From Clostridiales bacterium (lineage in GTDB: Bacteria; Bacillota; Clostridia; Oscillospirales; Oscillospiraceae): a DNA stretch of 64,000 bases. The notes below the pieces were generated by a model, which did not search any database, had not been told where the DNA came from, and was given only the letters and a program-made list of their open reading frames with translations. A program made the translations under genes and the position numbers. This document shows, one piece after another, positions 18,828 through 26,936 of this stretch (its first letter is position 1; each line of letters begins with the position of its first letter). The DNA is taken from positions 1-64,000 of the forward strand of contig SFPN01000011.1 of assembly GCA_004551945.1 (NCBI GenBank), in the 5' to 3' direction.

Positions 18828-19526
18828 ATGAAAAAACTGTTGAAAATCATTCTGGTTATCCTGGTTCTTCTCGTGATCGCCGTGGCTGCCCTCGCCATAT
18901 GGCAGCGGGACAACCTCACCGCCCTGCGGGACGGCATGAACATGGACCCCTCCGCCATCCAGGTGGAGCTGGACAGCAGCCGGGAGGAATTCGCCGACAC
19001 CATGGACCAGTACGGCGTGCCCCAGAAGGAATTTACCCAGGAGGAGATCGACCAGCTGGTGCGGGGCGAGATCACCCCTGAACAGCTGGCCAGTTCCATG
19101 CTCCAGAACAGCGGCGGAACCGCTTCGTCTTCCTCTGCCGGCCAGACGCCGGACACCCAGCCCTCTGACCAGCAGCCCGTTTCCAACCCCGGCGACAGCC
19201 TGAACGAGGCCATCCGCCAGGAAATCGCCACCATGTATGTCCTCCGGGCCTCCTACGAGGGCAAGCTGGACGCCATTGTGGACTCTGCCCGGGAGGCCTA
19301 CAACAGCGGGCAGAACAAGCAGAGCGTCCTCCTGGACAAGCTCAAGGAGCTCACCGCCCTGGAAAAGGAGTGCGACCAGCAGGTGGCCGAGGTGACTGCC
19401 CGCCTCCGGGAGCTTCTGACTCAGGCCGGGCAGGACACCTCCATCGCCGACCAGGTGGAGGAGACCTATCAGGCGGAAAAGAGCATGAAAAAGGCCTATT
19501 ACGTCCAGAAGTTCCAGAACGGCTGA
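18828..19526 (+). CDS. Membrane-anchored helical protein in the exopolysaccharide operon
   Basis: A 232-residue protein of unrecognised family. One N-terminal transmembrane segment (residues 5-23, ILVILVLLVIAVAALAIW) is followed by an extracytoplasmic region with a Ser/Gln-rich linker (about 95-125) and a long charged helical stretch (about 130-232) likely to form a coiled coil. ATG 18828 is preferred over a TTG six bases earlier because GAAAGGG precedes it. It lies 14 bases after the CapD-like gene and 17 bases before the CpsB-like gene, so it is co-transcribed. A scaffold role for the polymerisation machinery is a guess from position and topology only. Confidence 0.6.
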   Translation: MKKLLKIILVILVLLVIAVAALAIWQRDNLTALRDGMNMDPSAIQVELDSSREEFADTMDQYGVPQKEFTQEEIDQLVRGEITPEQLASSMLQNSGGTASSSSAGQTPDTQPSDQQPVSNPGDSLNEAIRQEIATMYVLRASYEGKLDAIVDSAREAYNSGQNKQSVLLDKLKELTALEKECDQQVAEVTARLRELLTQAGQDTSIADQVEETYQAEKSMKKAYYVQKFQNG

Positions 19527-19543
19527 GGCCGGGAGACGATCGT

Positions 19544-20287
19544 ATGATTGACCTGCACTGTCACATTCTTCCCGGAATCGACGACGGGTCCGCCTCCCTG
19601 GAGGAGAGCTGCCTCATGGCCCGGATGGCGGCAGACAGCGGGGTGACCGCCATTGCCGCCACCCCCCACTGCAACATCCCCGGCCGGGTGGACAACTATC
19701 TCTCCCCCCGGCTTCGGGACAGCTTTCTCGCCATGGCCCGGCTCATCAAGGAGCAGAACCTCCCCATCCGCCTGCACACCGGGGCGGAGGTCTTTGCCAC
19801 GCCGGATCTGCCCCGGCTTATCCGGGAGAAGAAGCTTCTGACCCTGGGGGGCAGCCATTACCTGCTGGTGGAGTTTGCCTTTGGCGGCTCCCTGTCCTTC
19901 GCCCAGGAGACCCTGGACGCCATCCGGAAGGAGGGGCTGATTCCCATCGTGGCCCACCCGGAGCGCTATGTCTTTGTCCAGGAGGACCCCAGCTGCCTGC
20001 TCCGCTGGACCGGCCAGGGGGTGGGCCTTCAGCTGAACAAGGGCAGCCTGCTGGGCTCCTTCGGCCGGAGGGCCCAGCGCACCGCCCACTGGTGCCTGTC
20101 GGAGGGATGCGTGCACCTCATCGGCAGCGACGCCCACAGCCCCTACCACAGAACCCCCCGTCTGTCTGACGTCTGGGACTATGTGGCCGACTATATCGCC
20201 CCCGAGGCAGCGGACTTCCTGCTCCAGGAAAACCCTGCCCGTATCCTCCAGGACCAGCCCATCCCGGCGGTTCTGGACGCATTTTAA
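19544..20287 (+). CDS. CpsB/YwqE-type PHP tyrosine-protein phosphatase
   Basis: A 247-residue metal-dependent phosphatase of the PHP superfamily. The N-terminal metal motif is DLHCHILPGIDDGS (HxH). Further ligands lie in ATPHCNI, the VAHPERY segment and SDAHSPYHR near the C-terminus. The length and motif order match CpsB/YwqE/Wzb-type phosphatases of Gram-positive bacteria, which remove phosphate from the tyrosine-rich tail of the CpsD kinase. Two such kinases are encoded two genes downstream, which strongly supports the assignment. ATG 19544 follows GGGAG and begins directly at the metal motif; upstream in-frame sequence belongs to the previous gene. Confidence 0.93.
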   Translation: MIDLHCHILPGIDDGSASLEESCLMARMAADSGVTAIAATPHCNIPGRVDNYLSPRLRDSFLAMARLIKEQNLPIRLHTGAEVFATPDLPRLIREKKLLTLGGSHYLLVEFAFGGSLSFAQETLDAIRKEGLIPIVAHPERYVFVQEDPSCLLRWTGQGVGLQLNKGSLLGSFGRRAQRTAHWCLSEGCVHLIGSDAHSPYHRTPRLSDVWDYVADYIAPEAADFLLQENPARILQDQPIPAVLDAF

Positions 20288-20305
20288 CTGTCCGAGGAGA
20301 ATCCT

Positions 20306-21112
20306 ATGAGACGCTTTCGCATCGTTGTCATTGTGCTGTTCATCCTGTCCGCCCTTCTGCTGGCGGCGTCCACAGCCTTCAACCTTTTCACCAAGGATCG
20401 TACCCTCCCGGTCATCCAGTGCCCGGAGACCCCGCTGTCCCTGTCCGTCTATGAGGACGCCCAGACCCGGGCTCTGGAGGACGTCACCGCCAGCGACGGC
20501 AAGGACGGGGATCTCACCAACCAGATCTTTGTCCAGAGCATCAGCAAGGCCAGCCAGGGAGGCACCGCCACCATCACCTACGCCGTGACGGACAGCGACA
20601 ACCACGTGGCCACCGCCACACGGACCCTGCACTACACCGACTATACCTCCCCTCGCTTCTACCTGAGCCAGGCCCTGCGGTATACCGTCGGGTCCCCCAT
20701 TAACATCCGGGACCGCCTGACTGCCATGGACGCGGTGGACGGAGACCTGTCCAGCCAGATCAAAATCACCAGCACCAATCTGGTCTCCACCGTGCCGGGG
20801 AGCTACCCCGTCACCTTCGAGGTGACCAACAGCCTGGGCGACACCTCCACCCTCACCGCAAGCATCTTCATTCAGGAGGAGGGCCTGAACGTTCCCCAGA
20901 TCTACCTGACCCAGTACATTGTCTACACCAAGCTGGGCGAGGACTTTGACCCCATGGTCTATCTGCACTCTGTGGCCATGGGCAGCACCAGCAGCGTCTC
21001 CGTCCAGATGCCCACCGGGGGACTGGTTCAGGGGACCAACGAGGTGGTCTTTACCTGCCCGGGCGTCAATAACGCCGTCGGCTCCACCATCCTGTACGTG
21101 ATTGCAGAGTGA
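20306..21112 (+). CDS. Secreted Ig-like (DUF5011-type) protein
   Basis: A 268-residue protein with an N-terminal transmembrane/signal segment (residues 5-28) and three predicted beta-sandwich units. The repeated DGDLTNQI and DGDLSSQI motifs with following VTDSDN / VTNSLGD are typical of the bacterial Ig-like domain in DUF5011-type proteins. No enzyme motif is seen. It starts after GAGGAG at 20306 and ends in an overlap region with the first fused kinase. Its position between the phosphatase and kinase suggests an envelope-side partner of the polymer assembly system. The function itself is unknown. Confidence 0.68.
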   Translation: MRRFRIVVIVLFILSALLLAASTAFNLFTKDRTLPVIQCPETPLSLSVYEDAQTRALEDVTASDGKDGDLTNQIFVQSISKASQGGTATITYAVTDSDNHVATATRTLHYTDYTSPRFYLSQALRYTVGSPINIRDRLTAMDAVDGDLSSQIKITSTNLVSTVPGSYPVTFEVTNSLGDTSTLTASIFIQEEGLNVPQIYLTQYIVYTKLGEDFDPMVYLHSVAMGSTSSVSVQMPTGGLVQGTNEVVFTCPGVNNAVGSTILYVIAE

Positions 21113-21123
21113 GGTGTATGCAC

Positions 21124-22593
21124 ATGGAAAACGAATCGGTCTTTCGCTGGTCGGAGCTGAACCCCCTCTGCCTGCTCCTGCGCCTGGGCAAAAATTTCCT
21201 GCTGATCCTGATGGCAGGGCTCATTGTGGTGATGCTGGCAGCAGCGGCTCTGCAAACCTTTCATGAGGATGAATACACTGCCAGCGCCACCCTGGCGGTG
21301 AACGTAAAAAGCAGCAGCTACTCGGCGGTGCTGGCCGACCTGTCCGCCTCGTCGGAGATTGCCAGCACCTTCACCCAGCTCTTCCAGAGCGATATGTTCC
21401 GCAAGCTGGTCAGCAGCAGCCTGGAAACCGAGACCCTCTCCGGCACCCTCTCCGCGTCGGTCATTCCGGAAACCAACCTGCTGGTTCTGCAGGTCACCGC
21501 CGTCTCCCCGACGGACGCCTACCGAACCCTTCAGCTGATGCTGGAAAACTACGACACCCTGTCAGAGCACGCCTTTCAGAACATCATCCTGAAAGAGCTC
21601 AACAGCCCCACCATCCCCACCGCGCCCTCCAACCCGGTGAACCTGATGAGCGTCTGCAAGAAGGGGTTCCTTCTGGGAGCCGGGCTGATGATCGTCATGC
21701 TTCTGTTCTTCGCCATCCGGAGCGACACGGTGCAGACCACCGCCGCCTTCCGGCATAAAATCGACGCCCGGCTTTTCGCCGTTCTCCACCACGAGGTGAA
21801 GAACAAAACCCTGAAAACCAAGCTCAAGCGGGCCAACAAGGGTCTGCTTATCACCATGCCGGCAGCAGGCTTTCTCTTTACCGAGGAAGTCAGCCGGCTG
21901 TCTATGAAGGTGGAGTACGCGGCCCAGAAGCGGGGCAGCAAGGTCCTTCTCGTTGCCAGCGCAGCGGAAAACGAGGGCAAGTCCACCGTGGCGGCGAACC
22001 TGGCCCTTTCCCTGGCCCAGAGCGGGAAAAAGGTCCTGCTCATCGACGCGGACCTGCACAAGGCCGCCCAGTTCAAGATCTTCGGATATAAGCCAAGGAC
22101 GGAACTGTCCGCCATGCTCCGGGGGCAGGCACCCGCCGCCCTGGAGCACCTGCCCCAGCACAATCTCTACGCCCTCTTTTCCACCAAGACAGACAAGCAG
22201 GCCGGGGAGCTTCTCGCCTCCGACCAGATGACCCAACTGCTGGAGGCCTGCCGCCAGAGCATGGACTACATCATCATCGACACCCCGCCGATGCTTCCCT
22301 TCTCTGACGTGGAGATTCTGGCCGGACAGGCGGATCTGTCTCTTCTGGTGGTCCGGCAGGACACCATGCCCGCCGCCGCCATCAACGACATGGCAGACGC
22401 GCTGCGGCAGGGCCGGGCAGACTTCCTGGGCTGCGTGTTCAACGACGTGAGCAGCGCCCCCTTCTCAAGCAGCCATCCCGGCTACGGATACTACGGCTAT
22501 GGGTACGGCTACCAGTATGGCTACGGCGGCTACCGCCAGGGCCGCCGCCACAGAAAGTCTCAGGAGCAGGAGGGAGAAAATGGACGAGCATAA
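21124..22593 (+). CDS. Fused CpsC-CpsD bacterial tyrosine kinase, copy 1
   Basis: A 489-residue protein. The N-terminal half is a Wzz/CpsC-like chain-length modulator with transmembrane helices near residues 20-45 and 185-200. The C-terminal half is a BY-kinase with Walker A ENEGKST, Walker A' LLIDADL and Walker B YIIIDTPP. The tail (about 450-475) is a Gly/Tyr cluster (GYGYYGYGYGYQYGYGGY) that serves as the autophosphorylation site in this family. It controls polymer length and export through cycles of phosphorylation, reversed by the CpsB-like phosphatase upstream. TGAGG lies nine bases before ATG 21124; ATG 21118 is the alternative. Its 3' end overlaps the next kinase gene by 14 bases. Confidence 0.87.
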   Translation: MENESVFRWSELNPLCLLLRLGKNFLLILMAGLIVVMLAAAALQTFHEDEYTASATLAVNVKSSSYSAVLADLSASSEIASTFTQLFQSDMFRKLVSSSLETETLSGTLSASVIPETNLLVLQVTAVSPTDAYRTLQLMLENYDTLSEHAFQNIILKELNSPTIPTAPSNPVNLMSVCKKGFLLGAGLMIVMLLFFAIRSDTVQTTAAFRHKIDARLFAVLHHEVKNKTLKTKLKRANKGLLITMPAAGFLFTEEVSRLSMKVEYAAQKRGSKVLLVASAAENEGKSTVAANLALSLAQSGKKVLLIDADLHKAAQFKIFGYKPRTELSAMLRGQAPAALEHLPQHNLYALFSTKTDKQAGELLASDQMTQLLEACRQSMDYIIIDTPPMLPFSDVEILAGQADLSLLVVRQDTMPAAAINDMADALRQGRADFLGCVFNDVSSAPFSSSHPGYGYYGYGYGYQYGYGGYRQGRRHRKSQEQEGENGRA

Positions 22594-24091
22594 GCTGGAT
22601 CGCAACGCGCGGGAGGCATCCCCTTCCGACGAGGAAAAGATCGACCTCTACCGCCTGCTGGCCGAATTCTGGAAGGCCTTCCGGCGGCTGTTCTGGCTGC
22701 CGGTCTGTCTGGCCGTTCTGTGCTGCGCCTTCTTCGCCTTCCGCGCCTGGTGGAGCTACACCCCCATGTACCAGGCGGAGGTCACCTTCACCATCCAGAC
22801 CCCCACCAGCGGAAGCACAGGGGACATCAGCAGCGGCAGCACCTATTACGACAAGGCGGCCGCCGAGCAGCTCAGCAAAACCTTCCCCTACCTGATCAGC
22901 TCCGAGCTGCTCCAGAACATGCTCCGGCAGGAGCTGGGGGTGGAGTCCCTCAACGGCACCCTCACCGCCCAGACGGTGGAGAACACCAACCTGTTCTCCC
23001 TCCAGGCCACCAGCTCCAGCCCTCAGAGCGCCTATGATATCCTCACATCCGTCATCCAGGTCTATCCCAGGGTGGCTGACTATGTCATCGGCAGCACCAT
23101 TATGAACCTTCTCACGGAACCCTCCGTGCCCACCTCCCCCTGCAACCAGCTGTCCCTTCTGCGGCCGGCGGTGAAGGGCGCCTTCTTAGGCTGCGCTGCG
23201 GGCCTGGTTCTGATCCTGCTCTTTGCCGCCACCCGGCGGAGCATCCGCTCCTCCCGGGAGGTGCGCAGCCAGCTGAACCAGACTTACCTGGGCAGCCTGC
23301 CCCAGGTCTCTTTCAAGCGCCGCACCAGGAAAACCCAGGAGATCGTCTCCATTCAGAACCGGCGGATTTCCGGCTCCTTTCAGGAGGGCGTCCGGCGGTT
23401 GCGGGTGAAGCTCCTCCGGGAGGCGGAGGCCGCTTCGGCCCAGGTTCTCATGGTCACCAGCACCCTGCCCGGCGAGGGCAAAACCACCGTCGCCTCCAAC
23501 CTGGCCCTGAGCCTCAGCCAGAACGGGGTCCGGGTCATTCTGGTGGACCTGGACCTGCGCAAGCCCTCGGTAAAGAAAAACCTGGGCATCAAGGTCCCCT
23601 CCCGGGGGGCAGAGTATCTGCTGTCCAAGGGCGGAAATGCCGTCGAGCAGCTCATCCGGCTGGAAGGCACCTCCCTGCGCCTGCTGGCCGGGGATCAGCC
23701 GGCGGACAATCCCCGGAAAAAATCCGCCTCCCGCAGGCTCCGGGCCATCCTGGCCGAGCTGCGCCAGGAGGCCGACTACATCATCCTGGACACCCCGCCC
23801 TGCGGCCTGCTGGCCGACAGCGGCGCCATGGCGACCCTGGCCGACGGCACCCTCTATGTGATCCGCGCCGGCGTCGCCCAGGTCTCCCACGTGCTGGACG
23901 GCCTCCAGTTTCTGGGGGAGAGCGGCGCGAAAATCCTGGGCTGCGTCCTCAACGGCGTGGAGGGCAACCACAACGGCTATGGGTACGGCTACTATGGATA
24001 CGGCTACGGGGGCTATTCCTCCTACGGGTATGGCTACGGAAGCCGGAAAAAGCGCAAAGGGGAGGACGACGCCCCGGAACAAGACACATAA
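22580..24091 (+). CDS. Fused CpsC-CpsD bacterial tyrosine kinase, copy 2
   Basis: A 503-residue paralogue of the preceding protein. The Wzz-like N-terminal half has membrane helices near residues 35-55 and 200-220. The kinase half has the canonical PGEGKTT Walker A, VILVDLDLRKP (Walker A') and YIILDTPP (Walker B). The Tyr/Gly-rich tail (from about residue 460, GYGYGYYGYGYGGYSSYGYG) is followed by a basic and acidic end. AGGGAGAA precedes ATG 22580 inside the end of copy 1, so the two are translationally coupled. Two complete fused copies side by side are unusual; they may form a heteromeric complex or control two polymers. The operon ends at the terminator just downstream. Confidence 0.87.
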   Translation: MDEHKLDRNAREASPSDEEKIDLYRLLAEFWKAFRRLFWLPVCLAVLCCAFFAFRAWWSYTPMYQAEVTFTIQTPTSGSTGDISSGSTYYDKAAAEQLSKTFPYLISSELLQNMLRQELGVESLNGTLTAQTVENTNLFSLQATSSSPQSAYDILTSVIQVYPRVADYVIGSTIMNLLTEPSVPTSPCNQLSLLRPAVKGAFLGCAAGLVLILLFAATRRSIRSSREVRSQLNQTYLGSLPQVSFKRRTRKTQEIVSIQNRRISGSFQEGVRRLRVKLLREAEAASAQVLMVTSTLPGEGKTTVASNLALSLSQNGVRVILVDLDLRKPSVKKNLGIKVPSRGAEYLLSKGGNAVEQLIRLEGTSLRLLAGDQPADNPRKKSASRRLRAILAELRQEADYIILDTPPCGLLADSGAMATLADGTLYVIRAGVAQVSHVLDGLQFLGESGAKILGCVLNGVEGNHNGYGYGYYGYGYGGYSSYGYGYGSRKKRKGEDDAPEQDT

Positions 24092-24093
24092 AA

Positions 24094-24125
24094 AACCAGA
24101 GCCTTTCAAAGGCTCTGGTTTTTTT
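24094..24125 (+). terminator. Terminator of the exopolysaccharide operon
   Basis: AACCAGAGCC, loop TTTCAAA, GGCTCTGGTT, then TTTTT, three bases after the last stop codon. Confidence 0.93.
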
Positions 24126-24126
24126 C

Positions 24127-24291
24127 TGCGTTCATACGAATTCTTAATAAAAACCTTTGGTTTTTATTAAGAAGGCACCGCGATTCGCGTTGCCCTTTTG
24201 TGGCTTTTTGCCACAAAAGCCGTCTCATGCAGTTCTTGACGCACCTTCGGTGCGATAAAAAGCTTTTCAAGCTTTTTAACAAGAACTAGTA
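24127..24291. repeat. Hairpin-rich intergenic element
   Basis: Four inverted repeats follow one another: TTCTTAATAAAAACC/GGTTTTTATTAAGAA, TTTTGTGGC/GCCACAAAA, GCACC/GGTGC and AAAAAGCTT/AAGCTTTTT. They lie between convergent genes. No coding sequence is evident. Comparable mosaics occur at 29734-30071 and 57941-58226. Confidence 0.6.
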
Positions 24292-25140
24292 TCATTTCTT
24301 CAGCCGGGTCAGAATGGTCAGGGTTTCCTCCGGCACCCTGTCCCCAAAGGCGTTGAGGGTTCCCAGGGGGATGTCCTTGGCAGTACCGTGATAATCGCTG
24401 CCGCCGCTGACCAGCAGGCCGTGCTTCTCCGCCTGGTCCAGCAGGAAGGCCACCTCCTCCCGGGTGTACCGGGAATAGCAGCACTCCAGCCCCTGAATCC
24501 CCAGGCCCAGCAGCACCGTCAGCTGGGCGTTGAACCGCTCCCGGGTCAGGTGGGGCTCCCCCTCCCCGCCCAGGGGATGGGCCCAGACCGGAATCCCCCC
24601 GGCCCCCAGAATGCCGCGGACGGCGATGGCTCCGTCAATGCGGGCGTCCCCGCCCTTGCAGCCGTTAATATACCGGGTGATGGCCTCCTCCCGGGTGTCC
24701 GCCAGACCCCGGTCCAGAATCAGCTGGGCCAGGTGTGGCTTGCCCGGGCTGTTCAGCCCAGCCAGCCACCGGAGCTCCTCCTCAGAAAACCGGATGCCGT
24801 GGACCTTCTCCAGATGGTCCAGCCGCCGGTTCAGCTTGGCCTGCCGCAGGACCCGCCCGGCCTCCAGGGCCTGGTGGATGGAGGGGGCCTCCGGCCGGTA
24901 GCCATAGCCCAGAATGTGGCACTTCCCCGCGCTGGTGATGCAGGAGAACTCCACCCCGCGGATGAAGCAAAGCGCCGGCGGCACCAGGGCCTCCACCTGG
25001 CTGCACCCGTCGATGGTGTCGTGGTCGGTGAGGGCAAAGGTCCGGATGCCCGCCTTCTGAATGTTCTCCACCAGCTGGGCCGGGTTATCCGTGCCGTCGG
25101 AGGCGGCGCTGTGCATGTGTAAATCAATCTGTTGGTCCAT
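24292..25140 (-). CDS. PHP-domain phosphoesterase (RNase AM/YciV-like)
   Basis: A 282-residue PHP protein. The metal motifs are DLHMHSAASDG near the N-terminus, ALTDHDTIDG, and GSDYHGT near the C-terminus. This order and the length fit the family of 3',5'-nucleoside bisphosphate phosphatases/5'-3' exonucleases (YciV, RNase AM). It is distinct from the CpsB-like PHP protein at 19544, which has the HCHILPGIDDGS form. ATG 25140 with GGGGGAA upstream places the metal motif at residue 6; an in-frame ATG at 25212 adds 24 unrelated residues. The exact substrate (nucleotide or RNA end) is inferred from family. Confidence 0.85.
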   Translation of the reverse strand: MDQQIDLHMHSAASDGTDNPAQLVENIQKAGIRTFALTDHDTIDGCSQVEALVPPALCFIRGVEFSCITSAGKCHILGYGYRPEAPSIHQALEAGRVLRQAKLNRRLDHLEKVHGIRFSEEELRWLAGLNSPGKPHLAQLILDRGLADTREEAITRYINGCKGGDARIDGAIAVRGILGAGGIPVWAHPLGGEGEPHLTRERFNAQLTVLLGLGIQGLECCYSRYTREEVAFLLDQAEKHGLLVSGGSDYHGTAKDIPLGTLNAFGDRVPEETLTILTRLKK

Positions 25141-25233
25141 TTTCCGGTTCCCCCTTTGGCCGTCCTTTTCTTGATAGAATGGTATTATACGCCATCCGGA
25201 CCGGTTTTCCAAGGGGCTTGCCGTCTTTCTCTC

Positions 25234-25323
25234 TCAGGGATACGCATACTCAAAGGCCGCCGTCAGGGTCAGCTCCCCCTGGCACCGGAGGTACCAGCCG
25301 CAGAAATGGTCACCCCTTCCCAT
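25234..25323 (-). pseudogene. Possible 29-codon remnant overlapping the oxidoreductase end
   Basis: A short frame starting at ATG 25323 encodes a 29-residue peptide with the segment HFCGWYLRCQ. That segment recalls the beginning of tocopherol-cyclase-like proteins of Clostridia (from memory, not searched). It overlaps the last 14 bases of the Rieske oxidoreductase gene and ends abruptly at 25234. It is probably a decayed start of a gene once downstream in the operon, or chance coding. Confidence 0.28.
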
Positions 25324-26749
25324 GGCAGATCCCCCTCTGGGCAGGGCCGGAGAGGAGCTCTCCCCGGCAGTCGAACCGGGAGCCGTGGCAGGGGCAATCC
25401 CAGCTTTTCTCGTCCGGGTTCCAGGCCAGCTGACAGCCCAGGTGGGGGCAGCGGGTCGCCACGGGGTACAGGTCCCCGTTCTCGTCCCTGTAGGCCCCCG
25501 CCTTTTTCCCGTCCAGCTTCACAATTCCCCCGTGACCGGCGGGCAGCTGGTCCGCCTGGAGTTTCGGCCGCTGGAACACCTGCTTCATGATCCCTTTCAC
25601 CGCCGGACCGCCCTCTTTTGCAAGGCCAGGGAGAAGCCCCGCCTCCAGCCGGCCGGGGTCAAACACGTCCCCATAGGGGGATTCCTTCCCGTCGATCAGG
25701 TCCCGCAGCACCAGCGCCGAGACCATGGAGGCAGTCATTCCCCACTTCTGAAAGCCGGTGGCCACATACCAATGGGGGCGGCTGGGGGCAAAGGGGCCGA
25801 TATAGGCTGCCCCGTCCGGGGTCATGCAGTCCTGAGCGGACCAGTGGGCCACCTCCCGGCTGCCGGGAAACCACGCTCCGGCAACCTGCCGCAGGAAGTC
25901 ATACCGTCCCCCTTCCGGGTTCTCCCCGGTCCGGTGTCCCCCGCCCCCCAGCAGGAGCAGGTCCCCGTGATTTCGCAGGGAGATGCTGTCCGGGCCAACG
26001 CCGAGGAACATGCCATCCAGCCGGGGCACATGCTCCAGGGCCAGCACATAGGAGCGGGTCTGGTGCATCCGGGCAAAGTACAGCCCCGGGACGTTCACAA
26101 AGGGGTAGTGGCAGGCGAAAACGATGTGCTCCGCCCGCACCTTGCCCCGGGTTGTGTACAGCAGATCCCCCTCCGCTATCTGCACCGGCGTGTTCTCATA
26201 GATGGTTAGCTGGCCGGACACGGCCCGCAGAAATTGCAGGGGGTGAAACTGCCCCTGGTGGTCAAACCGGACCGCACCCTCCGCCGGAAGCCAGGGGGGC
26301 AGGTCCCGGGTAAAGACAGCGGGCAGGCCCAGGGAGGCCGCAGCCTCTGCCTCCCCCTGGAGCTGTTCCCGGTCCTTGCCGTAGACGTAAGCGCTGCAAT
26401 CCTGCCAGCCGCAGTCGATGCGCTCCCTCCGGATCAGGTCCCGGTAGGCCTGGATGGCCGCCTGGTGGGCCTGGCCGTACTGCCGCGCCCGGTCCTTCCC
26501 CAGGGTCCGGATGAGCTTTTCATAGATCAGGCCGTGCTGGGCGGTGACCTTCGCGGTGGTGTTTCCGGTCTGTCCGCTGCCGGTCCGGTTGGCCTCCAGC
26601 ACCACCACCTGGTGGCCGGCCTCCTGCAGGGCGTGGGCGATCAGGACCCCGGCCATCCCGGCGCCCACCACCGCCACCTCACATTCCAGATCCCCGGAAA
26701 GGGGCTCCCGTGCCCGGATCTGACACCCCTGCGACCAAATGGATTCCAT
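25310..26749 (-). CDS. FAD-dependent oxidoreductase with C-terminal Rieske domain
   Basis: A 479-residue protein. The N-terminal dinucleotide-binding motif VVGAGMAGVLIAHAL (about residue 27) and the downstream glycine-rich segments are those of the DAO/GlpO-like fold. The last about 90 residues form a Rieske 2Fe-2S domain with CPHLGC and, 15 residues later, CPCHGSRF (CxH...CxxH). Such fusions occur widely in Firmicutes and transfer electrons to or from an unknown partner. ATG 26749 (AAGGAGGG upstream) begins the recognisable sequence; the much longer in-frame extension is spurious. The C-terminus ends soon after GPAQRG, normal for the family. Confidence 0.87.
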   Translation of the reverse strand: MESIWSQGCQIRAREPLSGDLECEVAVVGAGMAGVLIAHALQEAGHQVVVLEANRTGSGQTGNTTAKVTAQHGLIYEKLIRTLGKDRARQYGQAHQAAIQAYRDLIRRERIDCGWQDCSAYVYGKDREQLQGEAEAAASLGLPAVFTRDLPPWLPAEGAVRFDHQGQFHPLQFLRAVSGQLTIYENTPVQIAEGDLLYTTRGKVRAEHIVFACHYPFVNVPGLYFARMHQTRSYVLALEHVPRLDGMFLGVGPDSISLRNHGDLLLLGGGGHRTGENPEGGRYDFLRQVAGAWFPGSREVAHWSAQDCMTPDGAAYIGPFAPSRPHWYVATGFQKWGMTASMVSALVLRDLIDGKESPYGDVFDPGRLEAGLLPGLAKEGGPAVKGIMKQVFQRPKLQADQLPAGHGGIVKLDGKKAGAYRDENGDLYPVATRCPHLGCQLAWNPDEKSWDCPCHGSRFDCRGELLSGPAQRGICHGKG

Positions 26750-26850
26750 GGCATACCCTCCTTGCCCGTTATGGGACTGCTCTGTATTTCTTATGGCTAG
26801 CCATGTCCCGCAGCAGGGGATTTTATACCGGACGCCCTGTATATTTATCC

Positions 26851-26879
26851 TTGATTTTCCCAGGATATGGTGGTATATT
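26851..26879 (+). promoter_or_regulatory. Promoter of the C69-SLH dipeptidase gene
   Basis: TTGATT (26851-26856), 17 bases, TATATT (26874-26879), 57 bases before the ATG. Confidence 0.7.
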
Positions 26880-26936
26880 ATGGGAGAATTTTTCCTTTGC
26901 ACGGAATAAATTTTCAAGGAAGAGAGAGGAACGATT

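Noticed and set aside
22440..22560. Gly-Tyr repeats as a sequencing or assembly artefact
   Set aside because: Both kinases have similar but non-identical tails, the frame is kept, and such tails are the normal phosphorylation sites of these kinases.
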